From the NCBI GenBank assembly GCA_021820675.1, contig JAKADI010000050.1, forward strand, positions 1-8,357: a stretch of 8,357 nt of DNA, read 5' to 3'. The stretch comes from Bacillota bacterium. GTDB taxonomy: Bacteria > Bacillota > Sulfobacillia > Sulfobacillales > Sulfobacillaceae. Below, one piece after another: positions 5,630-8,357 of the stretch. The notes beneath the pieces are model-generated. The model searched no databases. It had not been told where the DNA came from and saw only the letters and a program-made list of their open reading frames with translations. The position numbers were made by a program, and so were the translations under genes. Each line of letters begins with the position of its first letter. Positions within the stretch are counted from its first letter, which is position 1.

Positions 5630-6916
5630 ATGCCCGTACAGAGTCCACTTAAGCAGCGTGATATTTTCGAATCGTGGGAGTCCTCAGTCCGGAGTTATTG
5701 CCGGAGTTTTCCCGCTGTATTTGCCAAGGCGCAAGGATGTCGGCTTTGGGATATCCAAGGCAACGAATACATTGACTTTTTCTCGGGAGCCGGCGCTTTA
5801 AATTATGGACATAATCATCCTCGCCTAAAACAGGCGTTAATCGATTACATTGAACGAGACGGCATTACTCATAGTCTCGATATGTACACCGAAGCCAAAG
5901 CCCAGTTCCTCGAACAATTTTCCCAGGTCATTCTCACACCCCGCCACCTCCCCTACCGGGTCATGTTTCCCGGACCGACGGGGACCAACGCCGTTGAAAG
6001 CGCGTTGAAATTAGCCCGAAAGGTGACCCAGCGCGAAAGTGTGATCAGTTTTACCAATGCCTTTCACGGCATGACCTTAGGCTCTTTAGCCATTACCGGC
6101 AATCAATTTAAGCGCCACGGCGCAGGCGTCCCGCTCCCCTTTAGCGTCCATATGCCCTATGATGGCTATTTTGGGGACGCCATGGATACCACCGAGTACC
6201 TGAACCGGTTCTTGGATGACTTGGGCAGCGGGGTATCCATGCCTGCCGCCGTCATCGTCGAAACGGTTCAAGGCGAAGGCGGAGTCAATGTGGCACGGTC
6301 CACCTGGCTGAAACATGTCGCCCAGCTATGCCGCGAACGCGGCATCGTCTTCATCATCGACGATGTGCAAGTGGGATGTGGACGAACCGGGCCATTTTTC
6401 AGTTTTGAAGACAGCGGAATTTTTCCTGACATGGTGTGCTTATCGAAATCCATCAGTGGCTACGGACTCCCTATGGCCTTGACCTTGATCAAATCTGAAT
6501 TGGACCAATGGGAGCCAGGTGAACACAATGGGACTTTTCGGGGCAATAACTTAGCCTTTGTTACGGCCACGGAATCCTTAAACTTCTGGCATGACGAGTC
6601 GCTGACGAAAGCCATCCTCCAAAAAGGCCGTATGGTGGAACAGGCCTTGCGCGAAATATCCACACGTTACCCCCAGTTATCCCCTGTTGTCCGCGGACGT
6701 GGACTGATATGGGGCCTCAGCGTCGATACTCCCTCAGATGCCGCCACCCGCATCAGCCGGGCCGCGTTTGAGCGCGGACTGATTGTGGAAACCTCGGGGG
6801 CTGAGAGCAACGTGGTCAAACTGTTGCCGCCTTTGACCATTCCCGATGAGGCTCTAAGTCAGGGTCTCACTCTCTTATCGGATGCCGTCAGACAAGTCGC
6901 TGCTTCCGAGGCGTAG
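5630..6916 (+). CDS. ectB: L-2,4-diaminobutyrate transaminase (EctB)
   Basis: EctB is a class III PLP aminotransferase that converts L-aspartate-4-semialdehyde and glutamate to L-2,4-diaminobutyrate and 2-oxoglutarate, the committed ectoine step (EC 2.6.1.76). Visible features in the 428-aa product are the substrate-side segment [12 protein letters not shown] (51-62), the phosphate loop GPTGTNAVE (115-123), FHGMT (145-149), the cofactor segment [12 protein letters not shown] (243-254) with Asp244 expected at the pyridine nitrogen, the Schiff-base lysine in LSKSISGYG (Lys273), and NGTFRGNN (300-307). The ATG at 5630 follows AAGGAGG with a 10-nt gap. A longer in-frame GTG at 5576 overlaps the ectA stop but lacks a ribosome-binding site and adds residues not typical of the family. 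The gene is complete and of normal length. Confidence 0.97.
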   Translation: MPVQSPLKQRDIFESWESSVRSYCRSFPAVFAKAQGCRLWDIQGNEYIDFFSGAGALNYGHNHPRLKQALIDYIERDGITHSLDMYTEAKAQFLEQFSQVILTPRHLPYRVMFPGPTGTNAVESALKLARKVTQRESVISFTNAFHGMTLGSLAITGNQFKRHGAGVPLPFSVHMPYDGYFGDAMDTTEYLNRFLDDLGSGVSMPAAVIVETVQGEGGVNVARSTWLKHVAQLCRERGIVFIIDDVQVGCGRTGPFFSFEDSGIFPDMVCLSKSISGYGLPMALTLIKSELDQWEPGEHNGTFRGNNLAFVTATESLNFWHDESLTKAILQKGRMVEQALREISTRYPQLSPVVRGRGLIWGLSVDTPSDAATRISRAAFERGLIVETSGAESNVVKLLPPLTIPDEALSQGLTLLSDAVRQVAASEA

Positions 6917-6952
6917 ACGATCTCGGGAAAGGCTGGGCGACTTTGGGGACAA

Positions 6953-7002
6953 GCCAACCCATGAGACGCCACAACCCTGTGATGTCTCATGGCCGGGTTG
7001 GC
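6953..7002 (+). repeat. Long hairpin in the ectB-ectC gap
   Basis: GCCAACCC+ATGAGAC (6953-6967) pairs with GTCTCAT-[GGCC]-GGGTTGGC (6984-7002): 15 bp interrupted by one 4-nt bulge. A second 4-bp tip stem CACA-ACCC-TGTG (6970-6981) sits beyond a 2x2 mismatch. No U-tract follows, so it is not a standard intrinsic terminator. It could protect the upstream ectAB mRNA from 3' decay, partly attenuate transcription into ectCD, or be a REP-like repeat. It lies about 30 nt before the ectC ribosome-binding site. Confidence 0.6.
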
Positions 7003-7053
7003 CCATTTCACGCATATTGTTCATCACTTTCGACGGAGGCGATAATTCACACG

Positions 7054-7449
7054 ATGATTGTCAAATCACTGGATATGATCGTAGGGAGCCCGGACGATGT
7101 CAAAGCCGAAACATGGACCAGTCGCCGCTTGCTCTTAGCCAAAGACCGGGTCGGGTTTTCTATGCATGACACAATTATGTATCAAGGCACCGAGACCTTC
7201 ATGTGGTACAAACACCATATCGAAGCGGTCTATTGTATCGAAGGCGAAGGGGAACTCGAAGAACTCGAGAGCGGAACTCGCTACCTCATTCGCGCGGGAA
7301 CCCTCTATACCCTCAACGGTCACGAGAAACACATTATGCGACCAAAAACGGATATGCGCATGATCTGCGTGTTTAATCCCCCGGTTACCGGCCAAGAAAC
7401 CCACGATGAAAATGGGGTCTACCCCTTGCTCACCGAACCTAACTCATAA
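7054..7449 (+). CDS. ectC: L-ectoine synthase (EctC)
   Basis: EctC is a cupin-fold, iron-dependent hydro-lyase that closes N-gamma-acetyldiaminobutyrate into ectoine with loss of water (EC 4.2.1.108). The 131-aa product carries the family start MIVKSL, the block [13 protein letters not shown] (16-28), [11 protein letters not shown] (38-48), [18 protein letters not shown] (52-69) and [20 protein letters not shown] (107-126). The iron ligands known from Paenibacillus lautus EctC (Glu57, Tyr85, His93) fall at exactly the same positions here. I chose ATG 7054 because family members begin at this Met. The ribosome-binding site GGAGG (7035-7039) is rather far, 14 nt away. The frame is open upstream to 6943, but that extension crosses the intergenic hairpin and is not EctC-like. 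An in-frame ATT at 7045 would be better spaced but is less likely. Confidence 0.96.
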   Translation: MIVKSLDMIVGSPDDVKAETWTSRRLLLAKDRVGFSMHDTIMYQGTETFMWYKHHIEAVYCIEGEGELEELESGTRYLIRAGTLYTLNGHEKHIMRPKTDMRMICVFNPPVTGQETHDENGVYPLLTEPNS

Positions 7450-7462
7450 GGAGGCGAAGAGT

Positions 7463-8332
7463 ATGCTTATTGATACAGATCCCTATGTCTCGCGGGGGGA
7501 AAGGGTTCATGTCACGGAGCGCCAGGACCCGGTCATCTATCCGACCGATCACGGCACCTTTCTGAATCGTGAGCAAATCGCGTTCTATGACCATCACGGG
7601 TTTCTCTTTATCCCCCAGTTTTTCTCCGAGCAAGAAACGCGGCAATTGCTAGCGGAACAACAACGGCTTTGGGAGACCAGCCAAAGCCTGGACGATCCGA
7701 AAATTATCCGTGAGCCCGGGGATGAAACCATTCGGTCGATTTTCGCCGTCCACGATCACGACCCGTTTTTTGCCGAATTGGCTCACGATCCACGGCTTGA
7801 AGCGATGGCCCGGCAAATATTGGGCAGTGATACGTATATTCACCAATCCCGGATCAATTTCAAGGCGGGATTCTCCGGGAAAGACTTTTACTGGCATTCC
7901 GATTTCGAAACCTGGCACGTCGAAGACGGCATGCCGCGCATGCGGGCGTTGAGCATGTCTATTGCCTTGACGGAGAATTATGCTTTTAACGGTCCCGTTA
8001 TGGTGATGCCCGGATCCCACCGGTACTTTGTCTCCTGTGTGGGACAAACACCAAAAAACCACTACCAGACCTCGTTGCGCCAACAGCGCTATGGCATACC
8101 CGACCACGAGAGCTTGAGGTGGCTGGCTGAGCAAGGAAAAGGTATCGAAATGCCGACGGGACCCCAGGGCTCGTTGCTCCTTTTCGACTGCAATATCATG
8201 CATGGGTCTAACAGCAATATCTCACCCTATCCACGCAGCAACATTTTTTTGGTGTTCAATAGCGTACACAACCGTCTGGCCGCTCCTTTCGGCGGAACCG
8301 AACCACGTCCACCCTATATCGCCACCAGGTGA
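7463..8332 (+). CDS. ectD: Ectoine 5-hydroxylase (EctD)
   Basis: EctD is an Fe(II)/2-oxoglutarate-dependent dioxygenase that turns ectoine into 5-hydroxyectoine (EC 1.14.11.55). The 289-aa product has the EctD signature around FYWHSDFETWHVEDGMPRMR (142-161). It supplies the iron ligands His145 and Asp147, with His247 in CNIMHGSNSN as the third. Arg258 (PYPRSN) is expected to bind the 2-oxoglutarate carboxylate, and Gln128 in HQSRINFK is in the ectoine-binding region. Family numbering differs by one or two positions. The ATG at 7463 lies 8 nt after AAGGAGG, whose first bases are the end of the ectC TAA stop, so the two genes are tightly coupled. The gene is complete and implies that the cell makes hydroxyectoine as well as ectoine, often linked to heat or desiccation stress. 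Confidence 0.97.
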   Translation: MLIDTDPYVSRGERVHVTERQDPVIYPTDHGTFLNREQIAFYDHHGFLFIPQFFSEQETRQLLAEQQRLWETSQSLDDPKIIREPGDETIRSIFAVHDHDPFFAELAHDPRLEAMARQILGSDTYIHQSRINFKAGFSGKDFYWHSDFETWHVEDGMPRMRALSMSIALTENYAFNGPVMVMPGSHRYFVSCVGQTPKNHYQTSLRQQRYGIPDHESLRWLAEQGKGIEMPTGPQGSLLLFDCNIMHGSNSNISPYPRSNIFLVFNSVHNRLAAPFGGTEPRPPYIATR

Positions 8333-8352
8333 TAGCTTTTACGTCACGCCCT

Positions 8353-8357
8353 GGAGG
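8353..8357 (+). promoter_or_regulatory. Possible ribosome-binding site of a gene beyond the window
   Basis: The window ends in GGAGG, 20 nt after the ectD stop, with no terminator-like hairpin in between. This is where the ribosome-binding site of a fifth operon gene would sit. The gene itself is not visible. Confidence 0.3.

Noticed and set aside
6943..7053. Upstream in-frame extension of ectC from TTG 6943
   Set aside because: It runs through the intergenic hairpin, is not EctC-like and would extend the protein beyond the family's usual start at MIVKSL.
7649..8203. 184-codon minus-strand frame across ectD
   Set aside because: Antisense shadow of a clear EctD gene; no family resemblance.
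1..8357. CRISPR array, tRNA/rRNA, transposase or phage genes
   Set aside because: No regular spaced repeats, cloverleaf or rRNA-like stretches, or transposase or phage-like reading frames were seen.

Overview
The window looks like a piece of a Gram-positive (Firmicutes-type) chromosome of moderate GC. Ribosome-binding sites are strong AGGAGG-type, the secreted proteins have Gram-positive-style signal peptides, and a complete ectoine/hydroxyectoine operon is present. A Sulfobacillus-like acidophile would fit the gene content, but that is an inference from general knowledge and no marker gene here proves it.

Layout. (1) 11-1069, minus strand: two small envelope genes, a lipoprotein followed by a Ser/Pro/Ala-rich secreted protein with a helical C-terminal half. 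They are 15-16 nt apart and probably co-transcribed. (2) 1283-3154, minus strand: a PadR-family repressor overlapping by 8 nt the start of an MFS exporter. Next comes a separate promoter with an excellent ribosome-binding site that drives only a 15-codon reading frame. The padR promoter and the small-ORF promoter share spacing and AT-rich operator-like words, so they look like one PadR regulon. The MFS gene is visibly more GC-rich than the rest of the window. (3) 3155-3438: non-coding, with the padR promoter/operator and a 10-bp inverted repeat. (4) 3439-4614, minus strand: a second MFS transporter of a different type, divergent from the ect operon. (5) 4617-5069: a 450-bp divergent control region with candidate promoters, several short palindromes and a leader hairpin. 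(6) 5070-8332, plus strand: ectA-ectB-ectC-ectD.

How the genes work together. EctB converts aspartate semialdehyde to diaminobutyrate, EctA acetylates it, EctC cyclises it to ectoine, and EctD hydroxylates ectoine to 5-hydroxyectoine. All four enzymes keep their visible signature residues. Two points about expression stand out. ectA appears to lack an AUG/GUG/UUG start matching its ribosome-binding site and N-terminal fold; a CUG at 5070 fits best. A long imperfect hairpin (15 bp plus a 4-bp tip) sits in the 137-nt gap between ectB and ectC. No aspartokinase (ask_ect) or MarR-type ectR gene lies in the window, but a ribosome-binding-site-like GGAGG at the right edge suggests that another gene follows ectD.
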